Assembly (NCBI RefSeq): GCF_014635065.1
Contig: NZ_BMCG01000001.1
Coordinates: 1 to 64,000 of the forward strand
Length of the DNA stretch: 64,000 nt
Source of the DNA: Oxalicibacterium flavum
GTDB lineage: Bacteria > Pseudomonadota > Gammaproteobacteria > Burkholderiales > Burkholderiaceae_D
Direction: 5' to 3'
The notes beneath the pieces are model-generated. The model had not been told where the DNA came from, did no database searches, and saw only the letters and a list, made by a program, of their open reading frames with translations. Shown one piece after another: positions 8,416-17,608 of the stretch; within the stretch, counting starts at the first letter, position 1, and every line of letters starts with the position of its first letter. The position numbers and the translations under genes were made by a program.

Positions 8416-9452
8416 GGCTCTCCTTTCCGGTATGGCAACATCAGGCGCAGCGTGAATTCGCCCGCCTCCGTGCTCGTCGCCAACTCGGCTTCGACATCGT
8501 AGAACAGTGCCAGGCGCTCGCGAATATTGGCCAATGCCATCTGATTGCCGGCCGATACGGTATTGGCGTGATAGGGATTGGCGATGACGATCTCGATGCG
8601 ATCGCGCACGCGCACCACACGAATACCGATCACTGCCCGCCGCGGCGATGGTTCGACGCCGTAGTGCACGGCGTTTTCCAGCAACGGCTGCAGCAGCAGG
8701 GCCGGCACCATCGCCTTCTGCAGCGTGTCGCCGGGAATGCCGTCGAGATTCCATTCGACCTGCAGCCGGTCGCCGAGCCTGACCTTTTCGATGGAAAGAT
8801 ACTGCATGCCGATGCGCACTTCGTTGCCGAGCGTGGTCACATCACGCGCGTCGCGCATCAGGATGCGGAACAGATCGGCCAGGTCTTCCAGCGTGCTTTC
8901 CGCGCGGCGCGGCTCGGTGCGGATCAGAGACAGCACCGCATTGAGGCTGTTGAACAGGAAGTGCGGCCGTATGCGCGCCTGCAAGGCCTGCAGACGCGCC
9001 TCGGCCAGCGCCGGCGAAAAGGCGCGCGTGCGCAGTTCGAAATAATGCTGCAGTACGAAGCCGAACAACGCGCCGCATGCCATGCCCTCGGAAGCCGACA
9101 CGCGCGTCAGGCTGAACGTTGCGTCACTCAGCACATAGTGAATGATCAGGCCGGTGACGGCTGCCGGCACCAGCGCGCAGATGATGCGCTGCGCCCACGG
9201 CGGCATGGTGCGCACCAGCCGGCGTACTCCGCACAACGCAAACAGCGACGACAGGCAGGCTGACTCGACCAGCATGGATGCCTCGACGAAAGCCATCAGC
9301 GCGTTCTGCCATCCTTCCACCGTGAACAGCGTGACCACCAGAACCACGCCGTTGACGAACAGCAGCGACCTGACCATGATGCCGATATTGCAACAGTCCG
9401 GAATCACGTTCTCTATCAAAGGGACAGGAGCGGAATCGGACGGGCGCAGCAT
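8412..9452 (-). CDS. LytS/AlgZ-type sensor histidine kinase
   Basis: Sensor kinase partner of the downstream LytTR regulator (346 residues). The N-terminal 150 residues hold about four hydrophobic segments (for example IMVRSLLFVNGVVLVVTLF and ICALVPAAVTGLIIHYVL) and no large periplasmic domain. The His_kinase domain contains RPHFLFNSLNA with the phosphorylatable His164. The ATPase part has PLLENAVHYGV (N-box) and NIRERL. The stop overlaps the regulator start by four bases. The neighbour upstream, argH, is divergent. The signal sensed cannot be inferred. Confidence 0.9.
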   Translation of the reverse strand: MLRPSDSAPVPLIENVIPDCCNIGIMVRSLLFVNGVVLVVTLFTVEGWQNALMAFVEASMLVESACLSSLFALCGVRRLVRTMPPWAQRIICALVPAAVTGLIIHYVLSDATFSLTRVSASEGMACGALFGFVLQHYFELRTRAFSPALAEARLQALQARIRPHFLFNSLNAVLSLIRTEPRRAESTLEDLADLFRILMRDARDVTTLGNEVRIGMQYLSIEKVRLGDRLQVEWNLDGIPGDTLQKAMVPALLLQPLLENAVHYGVEPSPRRAVIGIRVVRVRDRIEIVIANPYHANTVSAGNQMALANIRERLALFYDVEAELATSTEAGEFTLRLMLPYRKGEP

Positions 9453-9533
9453 GTGGGCAATCGCAGGTTCAAAGAGAGCGTCGGTCGCGGCAAGGCATGG
9501 ATTGGTGTACGGCCTTGCCGTCCTGCCTTGTTC

Positions 9534-9539
9534 TATAAT
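9534..9539 (+). promoter_or_regulatory. argH -10 box
   Basis: A perfect TATAAT lies 24 bases before the argH ATG, which has AGGAAA as its ribosome site at 9551-9556. I find no good -35 at the usual spacing, so the promoter is only half supported. Confidence 0.5.
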
Positions 9540-9562
9540 CGCGTATTCATCAGGAAACGATC

Positions 9563-10957
9563 ATGACAGCACAACTCTCCAAAAAAAGCGAGGCCTGGTC
9601 GGCCCGTTTCAACGAACCGGTCTCTGACCTGGTCAAGCGCTACACGGCGTCGGTGTTCTTCGACAAGCGCCTGGCCGAGGTCGATATCCAGGGTTCGCTC
9701 GCGCATGCGGAGATGCTGGCGCATCAGAATATCATCAGTGCGGAAGACCATACCGAAATCCGGCGCGGCATGATGCAGATTCAGGACGAGATCGCCGCCG
9801 GCACCTTCGAATGGCTGCTCGACCTGGAAGACGTCCACCTGAACATCGAGAAGCGCCTGACGGAGCTGGTCGGCGATGCCGGCAAGCGCCTGCACACCGG
9901 CCGCTCGCGCAACGACCAGGTCGCGACCGACATCCGCCTCTACCTGCGCGGCGAGATCGACAACATCGTCGGCCTGCTGCGCGAGCTGCGCCTGGCGCTG
10001 CTGGACCTGGCCGAGCAGCATGCCGATACCATCCTTCCCGGTTTCACCCACCTGCAGGTGGCGCAGCCGATCACCTTCGGTCACCACATGCTGGCCTATG
10101 TCGAAATGTTCGGCCGCGATGCCGAGCGCATGCTCGATGCACGCAAGCGCGTCAATCGCCTGCCGCTGGGCGCCGCCGCACTGGCCGGCACCACCTTCGC
10201 CATCGACCGCGAACGCGTGGCGAAGACGCTCGGCTTCGAGGACGTCTGCCACAACTCGCTGGACGCCGTCTCCGACCGCGACTTCGCGATCGAATTCTGC
10301 GCCGCCGCCGCATTGGTCATGACGCACGTCTCGCGCATGTCGGAAGAACTCGTGCTGTGGATGAGCCCGCGCGTCGGCTTCATCGACATCGCCGACCGCT
10401 TCTGCACCGGCTCGTCGATCATGCCGCAGAAGAAGAACCCGGACGTGCCCGAACTCGCGCGCGGCAAGACCGGCCGCGTCAACGGCCACCTGATTGCGTT
10501 GCTGACGCTGATGAAGGGCCAGCCGCTGGCCTACAACAAGGACAACCAGGAAGACAAGGAACCGCTGTTCGACACCGTCGATACGGTAACCGACACGCTG
10601 CGCATCTTCGCCGACATGGCACGCGGCATCACGGTCAAGCCGGAAGCCATGCGCGCCGCCGCGCTGCAGGGCTATGCGACGGCCACCGATCTGGCCGACT
10701 ACCTGGTCAAGAAGGGCCTGCCGTTCCGCGACGCGCACGAAGCCGTCGCCCATGCAGTGCGCGTCTGTGTCGATCGCAACTGCGACCTGTCGGACTTGAC
10801 GCTCGAGGAAATGCGCGCGTTCTCGACACTGATCGAGCAAGACATCTTCGACGTGCTGACGCTCGAAGGCTCGGTCGCCGCACGCGATCACGTCGGCGGC
10901 ACCGCGCCACAACAGGTGCGCAAGCAGATCGCACGCGTGCGCGCACTGCTCGGCTGA
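9563..10957 (+). CDS. argH: argininosuccinate lyase
   Basis: Last enzyme of arginine synthesis: it splits argininosuccinate into arginine and fumarate in the cytosol. The 464-residue length is standard for the family. Key stretches are [16 protein letters not shown] at the start, [42 protein letters not shown], and the fumarase/aspartase signature [15 protein letters not shown] with its catalytic Ser. The ATG follows AGGAAA. It is monocistronic: a divergent kinase gene lies upstream and a T-rich hairpin terminator follows, then convergent pmbA. Confidence 0.97.
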   Translation: MTAQLSKKSEAWSARFNEPVSDLVKRYTASVFFDKRLAEVDIQGSLAHAEMLAHQNIISAEDHTEIRRGMMQIQDEIAAGTFEWLLDLEDVHLNIEKRLTELVGDAGKRLHTGRSRNDQVATDIRLYLRGEIDNIVGLLRELRLALLDLAEQHADTILPGFTHLQVAQPITFGHHMLAYVEMFGRDAERMLDARKRVNRLPLGAAALAGTTFAIDRERVAKTLGFEDVCHNSLDAVSDRDFAIEFCAAAALVMTHVSRMSEELVLWMSPRVGFIDIADRFCTGSSIMPQKKNPDVPELARGKTGRVNGHLIALLTLMKGQPLAYNKDNQEDKEPLFDTVDTVTDTLRIFADMARGITVKPEAMRAAALQGYATATDLADYLVKKGLPFRDAHEAVAHAVRVCVDRNCDLSDLTLEEMRAFSTLIEQDIFDVLTLEGSVAARDHVGGTAPQQVRKQIARVRALLG

Positions 10958-10971
10958 TACCCGCCGCAGAA

Positions 10972-11007
10972 ACAAAAAGGCGATGCCTGTGCATCGCCCT
11001 TTTTGTT
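10972..11007. terminator. bidirectional terminator between argH and pmbA
   Basis: AGGCGATGC pairs with GCATCGCCT around a short loop, flanked by an A-run on one side and a T-run on the other, so it can stop transcription from both convergent genes. Confidence 0.85.
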
Positions 11008-11022
11008 TGCCCGACCGAAAAA

Positions 11023-12396
11023 TCAGCTACCGGCCACCGTCATGTTCTCGATCAGGATGGAGCCGGTCTGCTTGGTGCCGCGGATCAGCGTGTCGGCACC
11101 GATGCCCACGATCTGGTGGAACATTTCCTTCATGTTGCCGGCGATCGTGATTTCCTCGACCGGATACTGGATCACGCCCTTCTCGACCCAGAAGCCGGAT
11201 GCGCCGCGCGAATAGTCGCCGGTCACGTAGTTCACGCCCTGGCCCATCAGTTCGGTCACCAGCAGGCCGGTATCGAGCTTGCGCAGCATCGCCTCGAAGT
11301 CGTCCGATGCCCTGGTCAGCGATGAGGTCAGCGACAGGTTGTGCGAACCGCCCGCGTTGCCGGTCGTCTTCATGCCGAGCTTGCGCGCCGAATAGGTCGA
11401 GAGGAAATAGCCCTGCACCACGCCGTCGCGCACCACGTCGCGGCGGCTGGTCTTGACACCTTCGTCATCAAAGGGCGACGAACCGACGCCGCCGATCACG
11501 TGCGGGTCCTCGACGATCTGGATGTGCGGCGCAAAGGCCTGCTTGCCGAGCGAATCGAGCAGGAAGGTCGATTTGCGATACAGCGCGCCGCCCGACACCG
11601 CCTGCACGAAGGCACCCAGCAGGCCGGCCGCCAGCGGCGCCTCGAACAGCACCGGGCACTTGCGCGTGTCGAGCTTGCGTGCGTTCAGTCTAGCCAGCGC
11701 ACGATGCGCCGCGTATTCGCCGATAGCTTCCGGCCGAGCCAGTTTCTTCGGATCGCGCATCGACGAATACCAGTCGTCGCGCTGCATGTTGCCGCCCTTG
11801 CCGGCGATCGGCGCAACCGAGATCGTGTGGCGCGAATACGGATAGCCGCCGATGAAGCCGCGCGAATTGGCGGCGACGAAATGCGACTGCTGCGCATAGA
11901 CGCCGGCCCCTTCGCTGTTGGTGATGCGCTTGTCGACGGCGAAGGCGGCCGCCTCGCCGCGCCGCGCGAGCTCGACCGCTTCCTCGGCCGAGATCAGCCA
12001 TGGATAGCAGAGCTGCAGGTCGCGCGGATGGCGCTCCAGCGTGTCTTCGTCGGGCAGGCCGGCACAATCGTCCTCGGCCGTGAAGCGCGCGATATTGTAG
12101 GCGGCTTCGACCGTATCCTTGAGCGCCTGCTGCGAAAAGTCCGAGGTGCTGGCGTTGCCGCGGCGTATCCGGCGTCCTTCGCCCAGATAGACGGTCACGC
12201 CCATGCCCTTGTCCTTGTTTTGCTCGATCGTCTCGACGCTGCCCTTGCGCACCGAAACCGACAGGCCGCTGCCTTCGCTGATCTCGACGGCGGCATCCGA
12301 CGCGCCCTTTTCCTTCGCGTAGCGCAGCACATCCTGCGCATACTGTTTCAACTGGTCCTGGGTATGGGTGAAAATCGAATCTGCAGCGTCGCTCAT
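11023..12396 (-). CDS. pmbA: TldE/PmbA-family metalloprotease regulator subunit
   Basis: PmbA (TldE) works with TldD as a zinc protease that trims unfolded peptides, including microcin precursors in enterobacteria. The 457-residue protein matches family length. Recognisable stretches are VSVRKGSVETIEQNKDKG near residue 50, the central SHFVAANSRGFIGGYPYS, and the C-terminal half with LFEAPLAAGLLGAF, VGSSPFDDEGV and GVNYVTGDYSRGASGFWVE. TldE lacks the zinc site that TldD carries. tldD is not in the window. The gene is divergent from yjgA with an 83-base gap. The family is certain and the cellular substrate unknown. Confidence 0.94.
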   Translation of the reverse strand: MSDAADSIFTHTQDQLKQYAQDVLRYAKEKGASDAAVEISEGSGLSVSVRKGSVETIEQNKDKGMGVTVYLGEGRRIRRGNASTSDFSQQALKDTVEAAYNIARFTAEDDCAGLPDEDTLERHPRDLQLCYPWLISAEEAVELARRGEAAAFAVDKRITNSEGAGVYAQQSHFVAANSRGFIGGYPYSRHTISVAPIAGKGGNMQRDDWYSSMRDPKKLARPEAIGEYAAHRALARLNARKLDTRKCPVLFEAPLAAGLLGAFVQAVSGGALYRKSTFLLDSLGKQAFAPHIQIVEDPHVIGGVGSSPFDDEGVKTSRRDVVRDGVVQGYFLSTYSARKLGMKTTGNAGGSHNLSLTSSLTRASDDFEAMLRKLDTGLLVTELMGQGVNYVTGDYSRGASGFWVEKGVIQYPVEEITIAGNMKEMFHQIVGIGADTLIRGTKQTGSILIENMTVAGS

Positions 12397-12479
12397 GGGG
12401 TGTTTTCTTCGGGAATGCCTGTAAAACAGTTATCATAGCAGTCGTTTACAGAACGGCTTTGCCGCCGCGCCAAATCATC

Positions 12480-13079
12480 ATGCCAAACGCCAACAGAGGC
12501 TCCGTCGGTTTCAGTTCCGCCGAATTCGAACAGGAATACGAACGCCCCTCCAAATCCGAACTCAAGCGCCAGATGAGCGCCCTGCAAAAGCTCGGCGAGG
12601 AACTCGTCGAACAGCCGCGCGACCGCGTCAAGCGCGTGCCGATGCCGGAAGACGTGCGCGAGGCCATCCTCGAATGCCAGCAGATCAAGGATCACGAAGG
12701 CCGCCGCCGCCAGCTGCAGTACGTCGGCAAGAAGATGCGCACGCTGGAAGAAGACGAGATCGCCGCCATCCGCAAGGTGCTCGACAGCTGGAAAGGCGCG
12801 TCGAAGGCGGAAACCGCCACCCTACACGCGATCGAACGGCGCCGCGACAAGCTGCTGGCCGACGACAAGGCGCTCACGCAGCTACTGTCCGAACATCCGC
12901 AACTCGACGCGCAGCAACTGCGCACGCTGATCCGCAACGCACGCAAGGAACAGGCCGACAACAAGCCGCCCAAGGCCTACCGCGAGATTTTCCAGATCCT
13001 CAAGCAATTGCAGGCGCCTGCCGCTTCCGCCGCCGACGAGGACAATGACGAGATCGACGATGACGACCAACAATCCTGA
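12480..13079 (+). CDS. yjgA: ribosome-associated protein YjgA (DUF615)
   Basis: A small, highly charged cytosolic protein of the DUF615/YjgA family, reported to associate with 50S ribosomal precursors. The chosen ATG at 12480 gives 199 residues; an upstream TTG at 12459 would add seven. The central EEDEIAAIRKVLDSWKG, the RRDKLLADDKALTQLL stretch and the DAQQLRTLIRNARKEQ region fit the family. The C-terminus has an acidic tail (about 15 residues rich in Asp and Glu). mog starts inside its last codons, so the two genes are translationally coupled. Confidence 0.88.
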   Translation: MPNANRGSVGFSSAEFEQEYERPSKSELKRQMSALQKLGEELVEQPRDRVKRVPMPEDVREAILECQQIKDHEGRRRQLQYVGKKMRTLEEDEIAAIRKVLDSWKGASKAETATLHAIERRRDKLLADDKALTQLLSEHPQLDAQQLRTLIRNARKEQADNKPPKAYREIFQILKQLQAPAASAADEDNDEIDDDDQQS

Positions 13080-13674
13080 CGAAACGCTGAAGATCGGCCT
13101 CGTCTCGATCTCGGACCGCGCCTCGGCCGGCATCTATCAGGACGAAGGTTTGCCATCGCTGCAGGCATGGTTCACTGCCGCGCTCCACAGTCCGTGGCAA
13201 ATCGAAACGCGCCTGATTCCCGACGAACGCGCGGCAATCGAACAGGCCCTGATCGAACTGGTCGATGTGGCGCGTTGCCATCTGGTCATCACCACCGGCG
13301 GCACCGGCCCGTCGCGGCGCGATGTCACGCCGGAAGCGACGCTGGCGGTCGCCACCAAGGAAATGCCGGGCTTCGGTGAACAGATGCGCCAGATCAGCCT
13401 GCAGTTCGTGCCAACCGCCATCCTGTCGCGCCAGGTCGCCGTGATCCGCGAAACCGCCGACCACGCCGCGCTGATCATGAACCTGCCGGGCCAGCCCAAG
13501 TCGATCAAGGAAACGCTGGAAGGCCTGAAGGATGCCGACGGCAAGCAGCTCGTCGGCGGCATCTTCGCTGCGGTGCCCTACTGCATCGATCTCATCGGCG
13601 GCCCCTACATCGAAACCAACGATGCCGTCTGCAAGGGCTGGCGTCCCAAGCACGCGATCCGTCCCGCAAGATAA
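13060..13674 (+). CDS. mog: molybdopterin adenylyltransferase
   Basis: Adenylylates molybdopterin before molybdenum insertion, in the molybdenum cofactor pathway. The MoCF_biosynth domain shows KIGLVSISDRASAGIYQDEG at the start, the nucleotide site LVITTGGTGPSRRDVTPEAT, and LPGQPKSIKETLEGL near the end. The ATG at 13060 overlaps yjgA by 20 bases and gives 204 residues; ATG 13045 is also possible. A link with the molybdenum enzyme FdsA at the window start is plausible but the genes are 11 kb apart. Orthologues are usually 175-205 residues long, so length is normal. Confidence 0.92.
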   Translation: MTTNNPDETLKIGLVSISDRASAGIYQDEGLPSLQAWFTAALHSPWQIETRLIPDERAAIEQALIELVDVARCHLVITTGGTGPSRRDVTPEATLAVATKEMPGFGEQMRQISLQFVPTAILSRQVAVIRETADHAALIMNLPGQPKSIKETLEGLKDADGKQLVGGIFAAVPYCIDLIGGPYIETNDAVCKGWRPKHAIRPAR

Positions 13675-13696
13675 TTTTCACTTTTACGATCCGATC

Positions 13697-14359
13697 ATGA
13701 CCCTGAAAGCCGTCGAACTCCAAACCTCTCCCAACCCCACCGTTTCCATCATCTGGATGCACGGCCTCGGCGCCGACGGCAACGACTTCGTGCCCATCGT
13801 CAAGGAACTCGACCTGGCCGGCGTGCCCGGCATCCGCTTCGTGTTCCCTCACGCACCGATGCTGCCGGTGACGATCAACGGCGGCCGCATGATGCCGGCA
13901 TGGTTCGACATCTGGTCCAGCGAGTTCGGCCGCGACGACGATGAAAAAACGCTGCGCGATTCGCAGGCCGACATCAACGCCCTGATCGAACGTGAAAAGG
14001 AACGCGGCATCCCGGCCGAAAGAATCCTGCTTGCCGGCTTCTCGCAAGGCTGCGCGATGACGCTGCAGACCGGCCTGCGCCATCCGGAAAAACTCGGCGG
14101 CCTGATCTGCCTGTCCGGCTATCTGCCGCTGGAGAACTCGTTCGAAGCCGAGCGCACCGAAGCGAACAAGACCACGCCGATCTATTACGGCCACGGCCGC
14201 GGCGACCAGGTGATCCCGATCACGCGTGCGCAGCAGTCGGTGGCGCTGCTGCAGAAGCTCGGCTACGACGTTGACTGGCACGAGTACAACATGCCGCACT
14301 CGGTCTGCATGGAAGAGATCGTGGATATCTCGAACTTCCTGAAGAAAGTTCTCAAGTAA
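13697..14359 (+). CDS. carboxylesterase/phospholipase of the alpha/beta hydrolase fold
   Basis: A 220-residue cytosolic serine hydrolase of the Abhydrolase_2 (carboxylesterase EstB) family. The oxyanion region IIWMHGLGADGNDFVPI, the nucleophile motif LLAGFSQGCAM with the catalytic Ser, the acid in GHGRGDQVIPI, and the His in NMPHSVCMEEI form the expected triad order. Natural substrates are probably short-chain esters; this is known for the family, not shown here. The start at ATG 13697 is 22 bases after mog, so it likely belongs to the same transcript. A terminator hairpin follows before the convergent kinase gene. Confidence 0.9.
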   Translation: MTLKAVELQTSPNPTVSIIWMHGLGADGNDFVPIVKELDLAGVPGIRFVFPHAPMLPVTINGGRMMPAWFDIWSSEFGRDDDEKTLRDSQADINALIEREKERGIPAERILLAGFSQGCAMTLQTGLRHPEKLGGLICLSGYLPLENSFEAERTEANKTTPIYYGHGRGDQVIPITRAQQSVALLQKLGYDVDWHEYNMPHSVCMEEIVDISNFLKKVLK

Positions 14360-14384
14360 GTGCGGAACGCCAGAAGTTCTTGCC

Positions 14385-14412
14385 GCGCCCGATGCTCGCA
14401 TCGGGCGTTTTT
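14385..14412. terminator. terminator after the carboxylesterase gene
   Basis: GCCCGATG pairs with CATCGGGC over a 4-base loop (CTCG) and is followed by GTTTTTC. It lies between two convergent genes; the T-run serves the plus strand. Confidence 0.8.
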
Positions 14413-15821
14413 CATTCGAGACCGGCCGAGGTGTTGTGCGTTGACGACGCGTCCGCCGCGGAATTTTCGCTCCTGACGATCTCCATCACCAGCCCCGGCG
14501 CGGCGTTGCTGGCCGACAGCTGCCAGCCATGCGCCCATGCGATTTCGCGGCAGATCGCCAATCCCAGACCGGCGCCGTGATCGCGTCTATGCGCTCCACG
14601 CCAGAAGCGCGAGAATAACAGCGGCAACTGCTCCGGCTTGACGCCCGCGCCCCAATCGCGCACGCGAATACAGTCCATGCCGATCTCGGTCCGTACTTCT
14701 GTGCCGCGTGGCGCATGCTGAATGGCGTTCTCGATCAGGTTTTTCAGCAACGTGAAGAAAGCGCCGCGATCGGCCTGCCACCGAATGCCTTTGTGCGCAG
14801 CGACGATCGTCAGCGTTACGTCCGCATCGTCGGCCAGCCGCTGCAGGAACGAAACCGCGTCGCGCACCGCTTCATGCACATCGACCTCTATGAACTGGTA
14901 ACTCGCCGCTTCGCTCGCTTCGGCCAGCAGCAACAACTGCTGTACCTGGCGCGACAGGTGTTCGACGTAAGCCAGCAGCGATGGGCACATGCCCGTGTCG
15001 TCGTCCATCAGTTCCAGTTCGGTGCGCAACAACGTCAGCGGCGTCTTCAGTTCATGCGCGGCCTTGGCCAGGAATTCCTGCTGGATGCGAAAGCCCTTCT
15101 CGATCCGTTCCAGCGCATGGTTGAAACTGTCGATCAACGGGATGATCTCGGACGGCATGCCGTCCATCCGCAAGCGCTCGTCGAGCGAGCGCGGAGAAAT
15201 CGCGGCAGCCGCCGCGGAAGCTTCGCGTAGCGGCCGCAGAGAATATTTCAGGCTCACGTAGGCACAGAGTCCGAACACGAACAGCAGCAAGAAACTGAAG
15301 ACGATGATGCCGAGCTGGATGAAGGGCAACGCAAATTCCCGGTGCAGGAATTCGACGATGCGCGAACTCGCTGTCAACTGGATGAACCATGTTGTTCCAT
15401 CCTTCACGAACGGCACGGTCGCGCCGTGATACGACTCTCCATCCAGGGTAAATTCGAAGCCGTGGCGTGCCAGACGTGCCATATCCTCGCTGTCCGGCCA
15501 CGCCCGCGCACCGGATGACATGAGGACGACCTTGCCGTTTCCATCGAGCACGCGGTAAGCCGTTTCCCGGCCCAGACTGTCGTAGATCCAGAACGAATTC
15601 GCATCGCCGGCCGCCACTCCGACCGGCTGGCCGTTACTGTCGAAGAGCAGCGCTTTCGCAAGAACCAGTGCGCGATCACCCAGGTCCATTCCCGGCAGAC
15701 GATCCCGGACGATGGCATTGCCCAGCACCAGCAGCGCGATACTCAACAACGCGCCGGCAACATAGGCCAGCAATATCTTGAAAGCCAGGCTATTGAACCA
15801 CGTCGCTTTCCTGAAGCGCAT
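14412..15821 (-). CDS. HAMP-type sensor histidine kinase
   Basis: Membrane sensor kinase of 469 residues. Two membrane segments (about residues 12-35 and 170-192) bracket a periplasmic sensor region of about 135 residues that holds no domain I recognise. A HAMP-like linker (LKYSLRPLREASAAAAAI) follows, then the HisKA domain with His256 in FLAKAAHELKTPL, and the ATPase domain with LIENAIQHAP (N-box), RDWGAGV and HGAGLGLAICREI. It is the last gene of the mipA-regulator-kinase operon and overlaps the regulator by 32 bases. The arrangement resembles QseBC/PmrAB pairs, but I cannot say which signal it reads. Confidence 0.9.
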   Translation of the reverse strand: MRFRKATWFNSLAFKILLAYVAGALLSIALLVLGNAIVRDRLPGMDLGDRALVLAKALLFDSNGQPVGVAAGDANSFWIYDSLGRETAYRVLDGNGKVVLMSSGARAWPDSEDMARLARHGFEFTLDGESYHGATVPFVKDGTTWFIQLTASSRIVEFLHREFALPFIQLGIIVFSFLLLFVFGLCAYVSLKYSLRPLREASAAAAAISPRSLDERLRMDGMPSEIIPLIDSFNHALERIEKGFRIQQEFLAKAAHELKTPLTLLRTELELMDDDTGMCPSLLAYVEHLSRQVQQLLLLAEASEAASYQFIEVDVHEAVRDAVSFLQRLADDADVTLTIVAAHKGIRWQADRGAFFTLLKNLIENAIQHAPRGTEVRTEIGMDCIRVRDWGAGVKPEQLPLLFSRFWRGAHRRDHGAGLGLAICREIAWAHGWQLSASNAAPGLVMEIVRSENSAADASSTHNTSAGLE

Positions 15822-16476
15822 AGCCTTGTCCTCTCAGGTTGACGATCTGCAGGCGCGAACCGATGGCGGCCAGCTTGCGACGCAGACGATGCAGGGCGAC
15901 GTCCAGCGCATTGGGCGTCACCGCCTCGCTCAGGCCCCAGCCAGCGGCTTCCATCGCGCTGCGGCGCACCACCTCGCCCTGCCTGCGCACCAGCGCCAGC
16001 ATGATCTGCAGTTCCGCGGGCGCCAGCGTGATGCTTTCGTCGCCGCACTGCATGGTCCCTGCATCGGGCGACAGGATCAGGTCGACATGCGCGGGGCGCA
16101 GCGGCTGGCTCGCCGACGGACGGCGCAGCAATGCGCGCACGCGCGCGACGAGTTCGCTCATCGCAAATGGCTTGGGCAGATAATCATCCGCGCCCGCATC
16201 CAATCCTTCCACCCGGTCGTGCAGCGCATCGCGCGCGGTCAGGATCAGGCAGGGAATGACGAGATTGGCCTGACGCAGCCGTTGCAGCAACAGCAGTCCG
16301 TCGCCGTCGGGCAGACCGCGATCGAGCACCAGGGCCTGATAGGGAACCTGCGCGATCGCATTCCATGCCGCTTCGCCGCGCTCCACCACGTCGGCCGCAA
16401 TGCCGGCGGCGGCCAGCCCCTTGCAAATGAGGCTGGCGAGATGCGCATGATCTTCGATCAACAGTATCCGACCCAT
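15790..16476 (-). CDS. OmpR/PhoB-family response regulator
   Basis: A 228-residue regulator. The receiver domain has LIEDHAHLAS, the phospho-acceptor Asp52 in ALVLDRGLPDGDG, LTARDA and DYLPKPF with the conserved Lys. The C-terminal winged helix ends in VDVALHRLRRKL-like residues (ALDVALHRLRRKLAA) and GQGYAL, typical of the OmpR class. It starts on the last base of the mipA stop codon (TGATG) and overlaps the kinase gene downstream, so all three genes are coupled. It may control mipA itself, which is an inference from gene order. Confidence 0.93.
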   Translation of the reverse strand: MGRILLIEDHAHLASLICKGLAAAGIAADVVERGEAAWNAIAQVPYQALVLDRGLPDGDGLLLLQRLRQANLVIPCLILTARDALHDRVEGLDAGADDYLPKPFAMSELVARVRALLRRPSASQPLRPAHVDLILSPDAGTMQCGDESITLAPAELQIMLALVRRQGEVVRRSAMEAAGWGLSEAVTPNALDVALHRLRRKLAAIGSRLQIVNLRGQGYALQESDVVQ

Positions 16477-17294
16477 CAGAAATGGTACATATAGCCAAGG
16501 AAAACGCGGTTCTCGGTCGAGCCATCCACCAACGGGCTGTTCTTGACCTTGGAAGAAAGACGCGTGGCCTGGAGATCGAATACCACGGAGTGGTGCTTGT
16601 CGAAGCGGTAGGCGCCGTACAGGCCCACTTCGGAACTGACTCCGGATTCGCCCAGGTAGGCCGACCGTCCGGTCCGCACCTCGTCCGCCCGCACGCCGTA
16701 ATAGTAATCGACGTACTTGCTGTCGTGCCAGGTCGCGACGATGCGCGGCGTGAGTGTCACGCGTTCGGTCGGCCGCCAGGTTCTGGTCGCCGCCAAGTTG
16801 AAACGCTGCCCCTTGCTGTTGCCCGACACATCATGCGTCCAGTCGGCGTGCAGATCCACCAGACCAGTCTGCCATTCGGCCCGCGCACCGGCCCAGACAC
16901 CGCCCTTGCGCTTGCTCATGCCATCGAGCACCCATGCATCCTTGGCTTCATAGCCCGAACCGTCATAGCGGCCAATGAGGCCGAACTTGATCTTCTGCGT
17001 ATCGCTCAGGCGCAGGCTAGGCAATTTGACTTCGCCGACGGTGCCGAAGAAACGAACATGCTCGTTCTCGAAGTGCAGCAGCGGAATCGCCATATTATCG
17101 CGGTCCGCATCGCGGTAGACCTTTTGCGTGCTGGCGACGCCAAGGCCGACTCCCCAGATCGCGACCGGCTTGAAACCAATATCCTGCGCGAAAGTCGACG
17201 ATGGTACGAGAAACGCGCAGCCCAGCATGGCCGAGATGGAAAAACGCCTGACGATGGCTCGGCGCGCCGTAGGCGCACATTGTCGGGAACTCAT
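16476..17294 (-). CDS. MipA/OmpV-family outer-membrane protein
   Basis: A 272-residue outer-membrane barrel of the MipA/OmpV family. An N-terminal signal sequence ends near SSTFAQD (about residue 36), and the chain ends in Phe (MYHF), as barrel proteins do. Alternating strands such as VYRDADRDNMAIPLLHFENEHVRFFG and VTLTPRIVATWHDSKYVDYYYGV fit the family. AGGAG stands 7 bases before the ATG. Members are scaffold or MltA-interacting proteins and in some bacteria are induced by antimicrobial peptides or cations. It heads an operon with a two-component pair, which suggests envelope-stress control. Confidence 0.87.
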   Translation of the reverse strand: MSSRQCAPTARRAIVRRFSISAMLGCAFLVPSSTFAQDIGFKPVAIWGVGLGVASTQKVYRDADRDNMAIPLLHFENEHVRFFGTVGEVKLPSLRLSDTQKIKFGLIGRYDGSGYEAKDAWVLDGMSKRKGGVWAGARAEWQTGLVDLHADWTHDVSGNSKGQRFNLAATRTWRPTERVTLTPRIVATWHDSKYVDYYYGVRADEVRTGRSAYLGESGVSSEVGLYGAYRFDKHHSVVFDLQATRLSSKVKNSPLVDGSTENRVFLGYMYHF

Positions 17295-17608
17295 GATTGC
17301 ACTCCTGATGAGATGAAAGCTCGATCATCAGGAAGGTTCTCTTACTCATCACTTACTGAATGAAGTGCAGAAAGAAGAAAAGCGGCTGAATGCCGGCAGA
17401 AAACGGAAAGAAGGCAGGAATACCGATGCACGAGCATCGGACAGCGCATGCCGCGCATTACAGCTTGAACGGCGCATGCGGAAAAGGCGCCGCTCCGAAA
17501 GAAACGGCCCCGTACTCACATCACATGCCGCCGGCAACAGCGCGACAGACGCCACCACCGCCGGCTGTATCGGCAGAACAGCCCCGGTCGCGACAGACCG
17601 GGACGAAA
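17295..17608. other. intergenic region between mipA operon and bactofilin gene
   Basis: These 314 bases hold the mipA promoter region and the 3' end of the bactofilin transcript. A 7-bp hairpin, CCCGGTC/GACCGGG at 17583-17602, stands just past the bactofilin stop and may be a weak terminator; it has no T-run. I see no convincing gene, repeat or promoter boxes. Confidence 0.4.
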
